Positions 48,138 to 57,345 of a stretch of DNA of 64,000 bases are shown here, piece after piece. This DNA comes from a bacterium. GTDB lineage: Bacteria > Bacillota > Clostridia > Oscillospirales > Acutalibacteraceae. The notes beneath the pieces are model-generated. The model searched no databases. It was given only the letters and a program-made list of their open reading frames with translations, and was not told the DNA's origin. The DNA lies in assembly GCA_020625875.1 (NCBI GenBank), contig JAHLAX010000032.1, forward strand, positions 17,125-81,124. Direction: 5' to 3'. The translations under genes were made by a program, and so were the position numbers. Numbering within the stretch: position 1 is the first letter of the stretch; every line of letters begins with the position of its first letter.

Positions 48138-48812
48138 ATGCAATATGAAATCATGGGCGGCAATCTTCCCGCGGTAATCTGCAAGCTCACAAAGGGCGAA
48201 AAGATTATCTGCGAGGGCGGTTCCATGTCATGGATGGATGACGCTTTTACAATGGAAACAAGCGGCGGCGGATTTAAAAAAATGTTCGGCAAAGCGTTTT
48301 CGGGTGAATCGTTATTCAGTAACACATACACTGCTAACAGGGACGCCGAAATTGCTTTCGCTTCATCCTTCCCTGGTGAGATTATCGCTGTTGAGGTAGG
48401 AGCGGGAAAAAGCATTATCGCTCAGAAAAGATCATTCCTCGCGAGCGAGGGCGGCGTTGAGATGTCGGTGTTCTTCCAGAAAAAGGGTATGACAGGCTTC
48501 TTCGGCGGCGAAGGCTTTATTATGGAGAAATTCGCTGGAAACGGACTCGTTTTCCTTGAGATTGACGGCTCTATTAAGGAGTACACACTTGCTCCCGGCG
48601 AGAGAAAGATTATGGATACAGGCCACCTAGTTATGATGGACGAAACCTGTTCTCTGGATGTTGTAAGTGTAAAAGGAATGAAAAACAAGCTGTTGGGCGG
48701 TGAAGGTCTGTTCAACACGGTTGTAACAGGACCGGGCAAGGTCGTAATTCAGACTATGCCTATCTCCAAGACAGCTGAGATTATCTCGGGTTTTATTCCA
48801 TCAAATAATTAA
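48138..48812 (+). CDS. AIM24 / TIGR00266 family protein
   Basis: The 224-residue protein has the family start QYEIMGGNLPAVICKL, the GGSMSWMDD segment and repeated glycine-rich strands (GEGFIMEKFAGNGLVFLEIDG). It is a cytoplasmic beta-prism-like protein of unknown function, related in sequence to mitochondrial AIM24. AGGAGG precedes the ATG. A DUF308 gene follows after 22 bases, so they probably form an operon. Confidence 0.9.
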   Translation: MQYEIMGGNLPAVICKLTKGEKIICEGGSMSWMDDAFTMETSGGGFKKMFGKAFSGESLFSNTYTANRDAEIAFASSFPGEIIAVEVGAGKSIIAQKRSFLASEGGVEMSVFFQKKGMTGFFGGEGFIMEKFAGNGLVFLEIDGSIKEYTLAPGERKIMDTGHLVMMDETCSLDVVSVKGMKNKLLGGEGLFNTVVTGPGKVVIQTMPISKTAEIISGFIPSNN

Positions 48813-48834
48813 TTTTAAAAAAGGAAGGTTAGTT

Positions 48835-49353
48835 ATGACAGTAATTAGTATTATTCTTGGAGTTCTGATGGTTTTAGGCGGACTCTCTTGTATGTTCACA
48901 CCGATTACCACCTTTATCAGCGCTGAGTATTTAGTTGTTATTCTTGTCGCTGTTTTCGGTGTTATCGGCGTTATAAAAGGAATCGTCGCGAAAAGATTTG
49001 GCGTTGCTTTCTTCTTCAGCATTATCAGTATTCTTTTCGGTTTAGCGGTTTTCTTCTTCCCGCAGTTCTTTGTGCTTACAAGCGGCATATTGATTTATAT
49101 GCTCGCGGCTTGGTTTGTGCTGCTGGGATTCGTTACTATTTATTCCTCGGTAGTCGCAGGCAGAGTTACAGGCTCTGGTTTTTGGATATTAGAATTGATT
49201 ATCGGCATACTTGTAGTGTTGTTCGGCTGCTACGCTTTTGTTCATCCTACTTTGTTCGCCGCTTCAATCGCGGGTACAATCGGATTCCTCATCGGCTTCA
49301 GCTTTGTCGCGACAGGCTTCACCATGATTTTTGCTCCCGTGACCAAAGAATAA
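48835..49353 (+). CDS. DUF308 / HdeD-family membrane protein
   Basis: The 172-residue protein is almost entirely membrane, with six predicted helices in three pairs, typical of the HdeD/DUF308 family. HdeD is linked to acid resistance in enterobacteria; the role in Clostridia is unknown. It follows the AIM24-like gene and is closed by a clear terminator. Confidence 0.85.
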   Translation: MTVISIILGVLMVLGGLSCMFTPITTFISAEYLVVILVAVFGVIGVIKGIVAKRFGVAFFFSIISILFGLAVFFFPQFFVLTSGILIYMLAAWFVLLGFVTIYSSVVAGRVTGSGFWILELIIGILVVLFGCYAFVHPTLFAASIAGTIGFLIGFSFVATGFTMIFAPVTKE

Positions 49354-49365
49354 TAATCATCACCT

Positions 49366-49392
49366 AAAAGCGCCTTCGGGCGCTTTTATTAT
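49366..49392 (+). terminator. Rho-independent terminator
   Basis: AAAAGCGCC TTCG GGCGCTTTT, a perfect stem with a stable tetraloop and a T-rich tail. Confidence 0.9.
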
Positions 49393-49567
49393 TTTGGAAT
49401 AATATATTGTCACAATTCGGACATATTACCCAAAATTCCTTTTGGATTTAAGGTAATCTTATATGGTGTGATTTTGGTTTTGCTGTTCTTTTGTTGTTGT
49501 TTTTGTGTTAAAATAAAACTGATAATTTGTAATTAAACTTCAACAGCTGTTTTAAGGAGGTAATTTT

Positions 49568-49663
49568 ATGAGATTTTTCAGAAAACCCGTGAGCATACTG
49601 CTTTCGTTGATTATGGTTGTCAGCGGCGCCGCTCAGTACAATATGAGTAATCTTACGGCGTAA
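49568..49663 (+). CDS. 31-residue secreted-peptide-like ORF
   Basis: A strong ribosome site (AAGGAGGT, 7 bases before the ATG) opens a frame of only 31 codons with a signal-peptide pattern: basic RFFRK, hydrophobic SILLSLIMVVSG, then a short polar tail (AQYNMSNLTA). Its own terminator follows at 49691. The hydrophobic core resembles the amylase signal peptide encoded just downstream (SILLSLILVFG). It is either a genuine small exported or membrane peptide, or the leftover 5' end of a secreted-protein gene. Confidence 0.5.
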   Translation: MRFFRKPVSILLSLIMVVSGAAQYNMSNLTA

Positions 49664-49690
49664 GATTAATAGATTAAGCTCATCATTACA

Positions 49691-49726
49691 AACCGACCGT
49701 GTTTATGCGGTCGGTTTCTTGTTTTA
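49691..49726 (+). terminator. Rho-independent terminator
   Basis: AACCGACCG / CGGTCGGTT with a T-rich tail, 28 bases after the 31-residue ORF. Confidence 0.85.
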
Positions 49727-49804
49727 CGCTGAGTCTTATTTCTTTATTGCAATTATAATTATACTTTGTAGCGAAATTGTCTCATAATAGTTGCGGTGAT
49801 TTTA

Positions 49805-49833
49805 TTGACTGAAAATAACTAATAAAATATAAT
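49805..49833 (+). promoter_or_regulatory. Promoter of the alpha-amylase gene
   Basis: TTGACT and TATAAT are separated by exactly 17 bases. The ATG lies 42 bases further downstream. Confidence 0.8.
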
Positions 49834-49874
49834 TTAATTGTATCAAATTCATTTCAAGATTAATGGAGGAAATT

Positions 49875-52733
49875 ATGAGAACAATTAGCAGACACTTGAG
49901 CATATTGTTGTCGCTGATTCTGGTGTTCGGTATGCTGACACTTATGCCAGCCTCGAGTGCGTCGGCGGATACAACATACGAAACCTACGCAATGGACAAT
50001 GTTCAGGGCGGAGCGGTTTTGCACTGCTTTAACTGGTCATACAACAACATCAAAGCGGCTTTGCCCGATATTGCCAAGGCGGGTTATACAGCTGTGCAGA
50101 CCTCGCCTGTGCAGAGACCTAAGGAATACAATGCCTCGTATACGGAGTCAGGTAACTGGTATAAGCTCTATCAGCCGCTGGGCTTCAGTATCGCGGCGGA
50201 CGGCACAACATGGTATGGCACAAAAGCGGAGCTCACTTCTTTGTGTAATGAGGCTGATAAATACGGAATAAAAGTTATTGTTGATGTTGTCGCCAACCAC
50301 CTTGCCAACAACGGCACTGACGGCGGAACATACAGTTATCTGCACAAGGACGTCGAATCTGATTTAAAGAACGCAAATTATTATCATACAAACAATATCA
50401 AAACAAATGAGAGCAACCGCTACAATATCACGCAATACCACCTCGGAATGCCTGACTTAAATACGGCTAACTCTCACGTACAGCAGAGAGTTCTCGGACT
50501 GCTTAAAGAATGTATAGACTGCGGCGTTGACGGATTCCGTTTCGACGCGGCAAAGCATATTGAGGTTCCCGCGGACAGCTCAAACTTCGCCAGCAATTTC
50601 TGGCCGAATGTTTTAGACGGCGCAACCGATTACGCGGAGGGAAAAGGCGTCGAAAAGCCATTCTACTACGGTGAAATCCTCAAAAGCGCGGGTCCTAATA
50701 ACTTCCCGATTTCAAATTACACACAATATATGGCTGTGACGGACAACGAAACAGGCGACCGCGCTCTTGAAGGCGCTTACCTGAATGACGCTGAAACGCT
50801 CGCGAATGATAACTATGTTAAGGGAGCTTCAGCTGAAGACAGTATTCTGTGGGTTGAATCCCACGATACCTATATGGGCAACTCGGGTTCGGCGGCTTCA
50901 CTTAGCAACACAAAATCAGTTACCAAGGGAACTATTAACAGAGCGTGGGCAATTGTCGGAGCGCGCGCGGACTCAACCTCGCTGTTCTTTGCCCGTCCGA
51001 GCAACACTATGGGCGCGGCGAGTACTGATACAAACTGGAAATCGAACGTTGTTACCGAGGTTAATAAGTTTAAGAACCACTTTGCGGGTACAAACGAGCA
51101 CCTTGCGTACTCTGATGGTTATAATGCCGCCTATATTGAGCGAGGAACAGCAGGCGTTGTTATCTCCAGGGAGAACAGCGGCACTGTCAGCCTGACCACT
51201 TATCAGATGGCGGACGGCTGCTATAAAGACCAGCTTACGGGCAACACGTTTAAGGTAGCGAACGGAACAATCACGGGTACAGTAGGTTCTACAGGCGTCG
51301 CGGTAGTTTACGGCGAGGGAGACCCGTCAGCGGAAATTGAATCGCCCGATCCGACAACTCCGACGAAGAACACTTATACCGTCTACGCTGTCAATAACGC
51401 CTCCTGGAATAATGTTAATATTTATTGGTGGGGCAGCAGCACTACTGTTTCTTGGCCTGGTGTTGAAATGACCTCAGTTTCGGGCAAAAAGGTTTATTCG
51501 TATGAACTCCCGAAGGACGCAACGGGAGTTGTCCTTAACAGCGGCAGCAGTCAGCAGACAGTAGATATTACCTCTGGCTTCAAAAACGGAGCCGTCTGGA
51601 CGATTGAAAGTACTACGACCGACGGGAAATATAATATAAGCTCAGCGCCTGATTACTATATGGTCGGCAATATGAACAACTGGACTAACGAGGACGAGTA
51701 TAAGTTCTCAATAAATCCTTCCGCTTCGGGTAAGCTTGAGTATAAGCTGTCAGGCGTACAGCTTTCCGCCAACGCGGAGCTCAAGATTCACAGCAACGCT
51801 GATACATGGTTCCCAAGCGGCAACGGAGGGAATTATAAGGTTAATCAGGCAGGTACTTACGATATTTATTTCCGACCTGAGGGCGACGGCGACAACTCAT
51901 GGTATCAAAGTCTCTTTGTCCTCGAGGCGGTTCCTCAAGAGGTATCAATTACATATAACTACAACGTTTATGACGAGGCTACAAAACAGCCAGTCGGCAA
52001 GAGCGTTTCCAAAACAGTCGGTGTAGGTGATTACACCTACGCACAGCTTGTAGAACTCAACAAACCCTATATAAAGAGCCCCTACTATGAGTATGGTGAA
52101 GCGACTTTCACAAGAAGCGGCAGCGCAATTACCGCAACTATCCCGAACACCGATAAAAAGTACTCGGTAGCCCTTAACGGAGTTGAGAAGGGCGAGTATA
52201 AGTATATGGATTCGGCTGAAGTTGGCACAGGTGAGCAGAAATCATTTATTGTTGACGGCAAGGTAGTTTATGTCGGCGCGTTCTACAGCTTTTATGTGTG
52301 CGGGGACACCGACATCACAACAGGCAATCCGACTGACAAGGCTGAATACGCCTTTATAGACCTTAACAATGTTTCCGTAACCGATGAAAAGGTTGAGCTT
52401 GATATGCTCGCTACGGCGAATGTCGGCACAAGTACATACCAGAGAATGGGCGTGGCGTTCGCTCTCAGCGATAGGGAAGAGAAAGATATTAAAGCGGCGG
52501 TTCAGAATGTAACGACAGGAACAGCTGTCGACAAGAACAAAGGAATCGCAGTCCATAATTCAAGCGTTAATATGTACAACAAGTCGGGACAATACCAGTT
52601 CCGCTACGCTCCGTACTTCGCGAGAGATAAGGCGCAAGACGCGAAGCTTTACTTCTACACCTTCGTTGTCACAGACGAAGGAATCACAGTCAGCGACGCC
52701 GCTTCGTACGATATGCGTAATATAATGGCATAA
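49875..52733 (+). CDS. Secreted GH13 alpha-amylase with starch-binding modules
   Basis: The 952-residue enzyme cleaves alpha-1,4 bonds of starch outside the cell. A signal peptide (cut near SASA, about residue 32) is followed by the GH13 barrel (about 40-440) with region I DVVANH, region II GFRFDAAKH (catalytic Asp), region III FYYGEIL (catalytic Glu) and region IV ESHDT. A CBM26-like domain follows (about 495-575, VYAVNNASWNNVNIYWW), then a second starch-binding-like module (about 585-685, YYMVGNMNNWTNEDEYKF). The C-terminal part of about 260 residues is one I do not recognise. There is no dockerin, unlike the esterase at 8781, so this enzyme is probably free or bound by its CBMs. GGAGG precedes the ATG. 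Confidence 0.95.
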   Translation: MRTISRHLSILLSLILVFGMLTLMPASSASADTTYETYAMDNVQGGAVLHCFNWSYNNIKAALPDIAKAGYTAVQTSPVQRPKEYNASYTESGNWYKLYQPLGFSIAADGTTWYGTKAELTSLCNEADKYGIKVIVDVVANHLANNGTDGGTYSYLHKDVESDLKNANYYHTNNIKTNESNRYNITQYHLGMPDLNTANSHVQQRVLGLLKECIDCGVDGFRFDAAKHIEVPADSSNFASNFWPNVLDGATDYAEGKGVEKPFYYGEILKSAGPNNFPISNYTQYMAVTDNETGDRALEGAYLNDAETLANDNYVKGASAEDSILWVESHDTYMGNSGSAASLSNTKSVTKGTINRAWAIVGARADSTSLFFARPSNTMGAASTDTNWKSNVVTEVNKFKNHFAGTNEHLAYSDGYNAAYIERGTAGVVISRENSGTVSLTTYQMADGCYKDQLTGNTFKVANGTITGTVGSTGVAVVYGEGDPSAEIESPDPTTPTKNTYTVYAVNNASWNNVNIYWWGSSTTVSWPGVEMTSVSGKKVYSYELPKDATGVVLNSGSSQQTVDITSGFKNGAVWTIESTTTDGKYNISSAPDYYMVGNMNNWTNEDEYKFSINPSASGKLEYKLSGVQLSANAELKIHSNADTWFPSGNGGNYKVNQAGTYDIYFRPEGDGDNSWYQSLFVLEAVPQEVSITYNYNVYDEATKQPVGKSVSKTVGVGDYTYAQLVELNKPYIKSPYYEYGEATFTRSGSAITATIPNTDKKYSVALNGVEKGEYKYMDSAEVGTGEQKSFIVDGKVVYVGAFYSFYVCGDTDITTGNPTDKAEYAFIDLNNVSVTDEKVELDMLATANVGTSTYQRMGVAFALSDREEKDIKAAVQNVTTGTAVDKNKGIAVHNSSVNMYNKSGQYQFRYAPYFARDKAQDAKLYFYTFVVTDEGITVSDAASYDMRNIMA

Positions 52734-52753
52734 AATAATTAATTATAAAACAA

Positions 52754-52785
52754 GGGGCTGTCGCACTAAGTGTGCGAACAGCCCC
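52754..52785 (+). terminator. Hairpin after the amylase gene
   Basis: GGGGCTGT(-)CGCAC / GTGCGAACAGCCCC forms a strong stem, but no T run follows. It may act as an mRNA stability hairpin or weak terminator. Confidence 0.5.
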
Positions 52786-52907
52786 GACTGGTTATCCTGA
52801 GTGTTTTCTCTTTTTTTATAACAAAATAAACTTGTTGTATCGTCAGTATATTGACATATAGCTTAAATAAAAGTATGATAATAATATAATTTTTAGGAAG
52901 AATTGAG

Positions 52908-55900
52908 ATGAAGAAGATGAAAAAATATCAATTCGACGAAAAAACTTTTTCAGAGCTTGAAAAACTCAGAGCTCCCCTTGCTATATATCAATTTATTGAC
53001 AAAAGAGTTGTTACTATTCTTCTCTCAGATGGCTTTTGTGAGCTATTTGGTTATGACGATAAAGCTGAAGCTTACCTCGATATGGACAACAATATGTATA
53101 AGGATACCCATCCAGACGACGTTGCCCGAATCTCTGACGAAGCGTTCAGGTTCGCCACTCAGGGCGGTGAGTACGAGGTCGTTTATCGCACGCTTACAAA
53201 GAACCGCTCAGAATACAAAATAATCCACGCCATAGGCGAGCACGTTACGCGCGACGGCGTCAGGCTCGCTTATGTATGGTACACCGACGAGGGCTCGTAT
53301 GGAACCGATAAACCCAAGGCGGGCTCTCTTAATTCCGCGTTCAGAAAATCCTTCCGCGAGGAAAGCATCATAAAAGCGAGCTACTATGATTATCTTACGG
53401 GGCTTCCGAGTATGTCCTACTTCTTTGAGCTGGCTGACGCGGGCAGAAAAGCCGCGCTCAAAAACGGTGAGACCTCGGCGATTGTATATATGGATTTGTG
53501 CGGTATGAAATACTTTAACCGCAAAAACGGTTTTTCCGAGGGCGACAAGCTGCTTCGGAACTTTGCCGTAATTCTGAAAAATCATTTCAGCAACGAAAAC
53601 TGCAGCCGCTTCGGCTCGGACCACTTCTGTGTGTTTACGTCAAGCGACGGACTTGAAGAAAAACTGATTGACGTCTTTGCCGAGCTGGCGGCGATAAAAG
53701 ACGTAAAGCCCCTGCCTGTGCGCGCGGGAATCGCCCTCGACACAAGCGGAACGCTCGACATCAGTACCGAGTGCGACAGAGCAAAATACGCCTGCGATTC
53801 ACTGCGCAACATCTTTCTCTCGCGTTTCTGCTACTTTAGCGAAAAGATGCTGAAAAAAGCCGAGAAACATCAATTTATAATAGACAACATCGACCGCGCT
53901 ATATCCGAAAAATGGATACAGGTATATCACCAGCCGATTATACGCGCCGCGAACGGCAGAGTTTGTGACGAGGAGGCTTTGGCGCGCTGGATTGACCCTG
54001 TTGAGGGAATGATAAGCCCCGAAGAATTTATACCGATTCTCGAGGAAGCGAATCTGATTTATAAGCTCGACCTCTATGTGCTCGAGCAGGTCCTCGAAAA
54101 AATGAGGATACAGTCCGAAGCGGGGCTCTATGTGGTGCCCGAGTCAATAAATATTTCGCGAGTGGATTTTGACACCTGCGATATTGTTGAGGAAATACGC
54201 AAAAGAGTTGACGAGGCGGATATTCCGCGCGGCAGAATCAATATTGAGATTACAGAGAGCACTATCGGAAACGATATGGAGTTTTTAAAATCTCAGATTC
54301 TGCGCTTTAAAAAGCTCGGGTTCAACGTGTGGATGGACGATTTCGGAAGCGGATATTCCTCGCTCGACGTTCTTCAAAGCCTGCCGTTTGACCTGATAAA
54401 ATTTGATATTCGCTTTATGCACGAGTTCGAAAACGGCGACAAGAGTAAAATTATTCTAACCGAGCTTATCAGAATGGCAATAGCGCTCGGCATAGACACA
54501 ATATGTGAGGGCGTCGAAACAAAAGAACAGGTAAAATTCCTGCGCGAAGTCGGCTGTACAATGCTTCAGGGCTATTACTTCTGCCGTCCTATTCCGCTTG
54601 ACGAAATCCTTGAGCGCTACAAGACAGGTACACAAATAGGCTTTGAAAACCCTGTTGAGTCCGATTACTACGCCGCTATAGGCAGAGTTAATCTCTACGA
54701 TTTGGCAATCTTCTCAAACGAGGACGAAGAAGCCTTTGAGCATTATTTCAACACACTTCCTATGGCTGTTTTCCAGTGCGACGACAAAAGCTTCGCGCTG
54801 ATACGCTGCAACAATTCCTACAGCAAGCTGATGGAAAAGAACTACGGCTCTATAGCTGTAGGCGAAAAAATAGACTACTCTTTCGCCAAAGGTAAAAAAG
54901 GTTTTGAACTTATCAACGCTATTCGCGAATGCGGCAAAAACGGCAACAAGCTGTTTGTAAACGAAGAATTGGCTAACGGCTCAACCGCCCACGCTTTTCT
55001 TAAAAGAATCGCTCAAAATCCTCACTGCGGTACCAAAGCCGTAGCGGTCGCTGTCTTAGACGTAATGGACGGCAGCAACTCGCCGATTACCTTTACCCAG
55101 GTAGCGAAAGCGCTTTCCTCAGACTATATCAGTCTGTATTATGTGAATCTTAACAACGACAATTTTATCGAGTATAAATCCAATCCTGTTGTGGGCGAGC
55201 TGGCTGTTGAACAGCGCGGCAAGGACTTCTTTGAACAAAGCCGACTCAACGCGAAGTCGCTTATAGACGAAAAAGACAGGTATATGGTTTTGTCTTCTTT
55301 CAGCAAAGAGAATATCCTGCGCTCTATCGAGCTGCGCGGAGCGTTTACGCTCACATACAGACTTATTGTTGACGATAAACCAACCTATGTCAGCCTCAAG
55401 GCGGTGCGCACAAAGCAGGATGTCGACCATATGATTATAGGCGTCAATAACATAGACGCTCATATGCGCCGAAAAGAAGCGCTTGAACGTATGAAGGAGG
55501 AGCAGACCACCTATTCGCGCATCGCGGCTTTATCGGGCGATTTTATATGTATTTACACTGTAGACCCTGTCACCGACAACTATGTTAAGTACAGCGTCAA
55601 CGAAAAATACAGCCATCTGAAATTCCCTAAAAAAGGCGACGATTTCTTTGGCGAGTCGTATGAATTGAGCGAAAACTACCTGCACAAAGGCGATATAGAA
55701 AAATTCCGTTCCAATTGTACAAAGGAGCGTATTCTCAAAGAAATCGAAAAACATGGTATTTTTTCGCTTAAATACCGATTGATGATTAACAACAAACCCG
55801 CGAGGGTAGTGATGAAAGCGGCGTTAATCGAAGAAAAAGACGGTCCTCAGCTTATCATAGGCTTGAGCTTTCCCGAAAAAGGCTTCTTCGGCGGGCTGAA

Positions 55901-55919
55901 AATCGGGGGTGATGATTAA
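52908..55919 (+). CDS. PAS-GGDEF(degenerate)-EAL protein, probable cyclic-di-GMP phosphodiesterase
   Basis: The 1003-residue cytoplasmic protein has a PAS-like domain (about 20-125). A GGDEF-fold domain follows (about 155-310) whose active-site motif reads RFGSDHF in place of GGDEF, so it should not make cyclic-di-GMP. The EAL domain (about 325-575) is intact at EEALARW, INIEITES, DDFGSGYSSL and EGVETKEQ. Two or three further PAS-like segments extend to the end (about 600-990), an unusual C-terminal position. It should break down cyclic-di-GMP under control of sensed signals. Its TAATG overlap couples it to the diguanylate cyclase gene that follows. Confidence 0.9.
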   Translation: MKKMKKYQFDEKTFSELEKLRAPLAIYQFIDKRVVTILLSDGFCELFGYDDKAEAYLDMDNNMYKDTHPDDVARISDEAFRFATQGGEYEVVYRTLTKNRSEYKIIHAIGEHVTRDGVRLAYVWYTDEGSYGTDKPKAGSLNSAFRKSFREESIIKASYYDYLTGLPSMSYFFELADAGRKAALKNGETSAIVYMDLCGMKYFNRKNGFSEGDKLLRNFAVILKNHFSNENCSRFGSDHFCVFTSSDGLEEKLIDVFAELAAIKDVKPLPVRAGIALDTSGTLDISTECDRAKYACDSLRNIFLSRFCYFSEKMLKKAEKHQFIIDNIDRAISEKWIQVYHQPIIRAANGRVCDEEALARWIDPVEGMISPEEFIPILEEANLIYKLDLYVLEQVLEKMRIQSEAGLYVVPESINISRVDFDTCDIVEEIRKRVDEADIPRGRINIEITESTIGNDMEFLKSQILRFKKLGFNVWMDDFGSGYSSLDVLQSLPFDLIKFDIRFMHEFENGDKSKIILTELIRMAIALGIDTICEGVETKEQVKFLREVGCTMLQGYYFCRPIPLDEILERYKTGTQIGFENPVESDYYAAIGRVNLYDLAIFSNEDEEAFEHYFNTLPMAVFQCDDKSFALIRCNNSYSKLMEKNYGSIAVGEKIDYSFAKGKKGFELINAIRECGKNGNKLFVNEELANGSTAHAFLKRIAQNPHCGTKAVAVAVLDVMDGSNSPITFTQVAKALSSDYISLYYVNLNNDNFIEYKSNPVVGELAVEQRGKDFFEQSRLNAKSLIDEKDRYMVLSSFSKENILRSIELRGAFTLTYRLIVDDKPTYVSLKAVRTKQDVDHMIIGVNNIDAHMRRKEALERMKEEQTTYSRIAALSGDFICIYTVDPVTDNYVKYSVNEKYSHLKFPKKGDDFFGESYELSENYLHKGDIEKFRSNCTKERILKEIEKHGIFSLKYRLMINNKPARVVMKAALIEEKDGPQLIIGLSFPEKGFFGGLKIGGDD

Positions 55920-57124
55920 TGTCGTATTCAATCATAGGAATTCTGGCGATTATTATTCACCTCATTATAAACCGAGACGTCTTGTGGCATAAAGAGACTT
56001 ACGACCTGGTGCCCGCGTTCAGGCAATACAGAGGCTTTATTTTCGGAATAATACTGTTTTGCGTCACCGATGTTTTGTGGGGCTTCTTCGACGAGTACCA
56101 TATTATAAACGCTCTTTACATAGTTACCGTATTCTACTTTGTGGCTATGATGGGGGGCTTCCTGCTGTGGACGAGATATGTTGTCGCTTATATGAAAAGC
56201 GATTCCGTATTTACAAAAGTCCTTTCGATAGCGGGGGTGATTTTGTTCGGAGCGGAAATTGTTGTTCTCATCATTAACTTCTTTGTACCGATTCAGTTCT
56301 GGTTTGACGAAAACGGAGTATATCACGCGGGCGGCGCTCGGTATTTTACGCTCCTTCTGCAGCTTATTCTGTTCTTGCTCACTTCCATATTCACCTTTGT
56401 AACAAAAGCGAAAACTCCCGAAGCGACAAAACGTCTGCGCCGTACCGTCGGCTACTTCGGTTTGGCTATGGCGTCGCTTATCGCGCTGCAGTGGTTCTAT
56501 CCCATGCTTCCGCTTTATTCAATCGGGTATCTGCTCGGAAGCTGTCTGGCGCACACCTTCGTGGTAGAGGACGAAAAAGAGGAGTACCGAAAAACTCTTG
56601 AGGATATGCTTAAGAGAGAAAAGCTCCACAAGGAGCAGCTCGGCACAGCTCAGAAAAAGATATACACAGACCCGCTCACGGGCACGGGCAGCAAGCAGGC
56701 GTATATGGACGACGCCCAAATGCTCAATGAAAATATAAAAACAGGACATCCCTGTGAATTCGCGGTAGCTGTATTTGATTTGAACGACTTAAAAGTCATC
56801 AACGATACAAAAGGTCACGATATAGGCGATATTTATATTTATAACGCGAGTATGCTCATCGGCGAATTTTTCAGCCACAGTCCCGTGTACCGAATAGGCG
56901 GCGATGAGTTCGCGGTCATTGTACAGGGCGAGGATTACGAAAACCGCGATGCTTTAATGGAGCAATTCAAAAACCAAGTGCTCGAAAACAAAGCGACAGG
57001 TAAGGTTGTTGTTTCGTCAGGAATCGCCTCATACAAAGCGGGCACAGACGAGAATTATATTTCTGTTTTTGAACGAGCGGATAAAATGATGTATAAATGT
57101 AAAAAGCAGCTTAAAAAGTCATAG
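55919..57124 (+). CDS. Membrane diguanylate cyclase
   Basis: The 401-residue protein has seven predicted membrane helices (about 1-215), a short coiled coil (about 218-245, EEYRKTLEDMLKREKLHKE) and a GGDEF domain (about 250-400) with the intact motif YRIGGDEFAVI. The metal-site segment FDLNDLKVINDTKGHDIGD is complete, so it should make cyclic-di-GMP. I see no RxxD inhibitory site before GGDEF. The N-terminal part resembles 7TM sensor regions. Its start shares one base with the stop of the EAL gene, giving a matched make-and-break pair. Confidence 0.92.
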   Translation: MSYSIIGILAIIIHLIINRDVLWHKETYDLVPAFRQYRGFIFGIILFCVTDVLWGFFDEYHIINALYIVTVFYFVAMMGGFLLWTRYVVAYMKSDSVFTKVLSIAGVILFGAEIVVLIINFFVPIQFWFDENGVYHAGGARYFTLLLQLILFLLTSIFTFVTKAKTPEATKRLRRTVGYFGLAMASLIALQWFYPMLPLYSIGYLLGSCLAHTFVVEDEKEEYRKTLEDMLKREKLHKEQLGTAQKKIYTDPLTGTGSKQAYMDDAQMLNENIKTGHPCEFAVAVFDLNDLKVINDTKGHDIGDIYIYNASMLIGEFFSHSPVYRIGGDEFAVIVQGEDYENRDALMEQFKNQVLENKATGKVVVSSGIASYKAGTDENYISVFERADKMMYKCKKQLKKS

Positions 57125-57152
57125 ACATTAACAGTAGATTTTTTATATACAC

Positions 57153-57190
57153 AACAGCGGAGGCGGCGACTGTCTCCGTTGTTTTTTATT
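57153..57190 (+). terminator. Rho-independent terminator
   Basis: Perfect 10-base arms (AACAGCGGAG / CTCCGTTGTT) followed by a T run, after the cyclase gene. Confidence 0.85.
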
Positions 57191-57345
57191 CCCGTAATTT
57201 TTCTACGCGCCTTTTACTCTGTGCGATTTGCATAAATTATCAGTCTGATTTTTGTGAAATAAAACTAACAACTTTTATCCCCAAATATGTTAAAATGGAT
57301 GTGCGGTGTTATCCGCATTTTTGGTGGATTTTTCAAGGAGATTAT

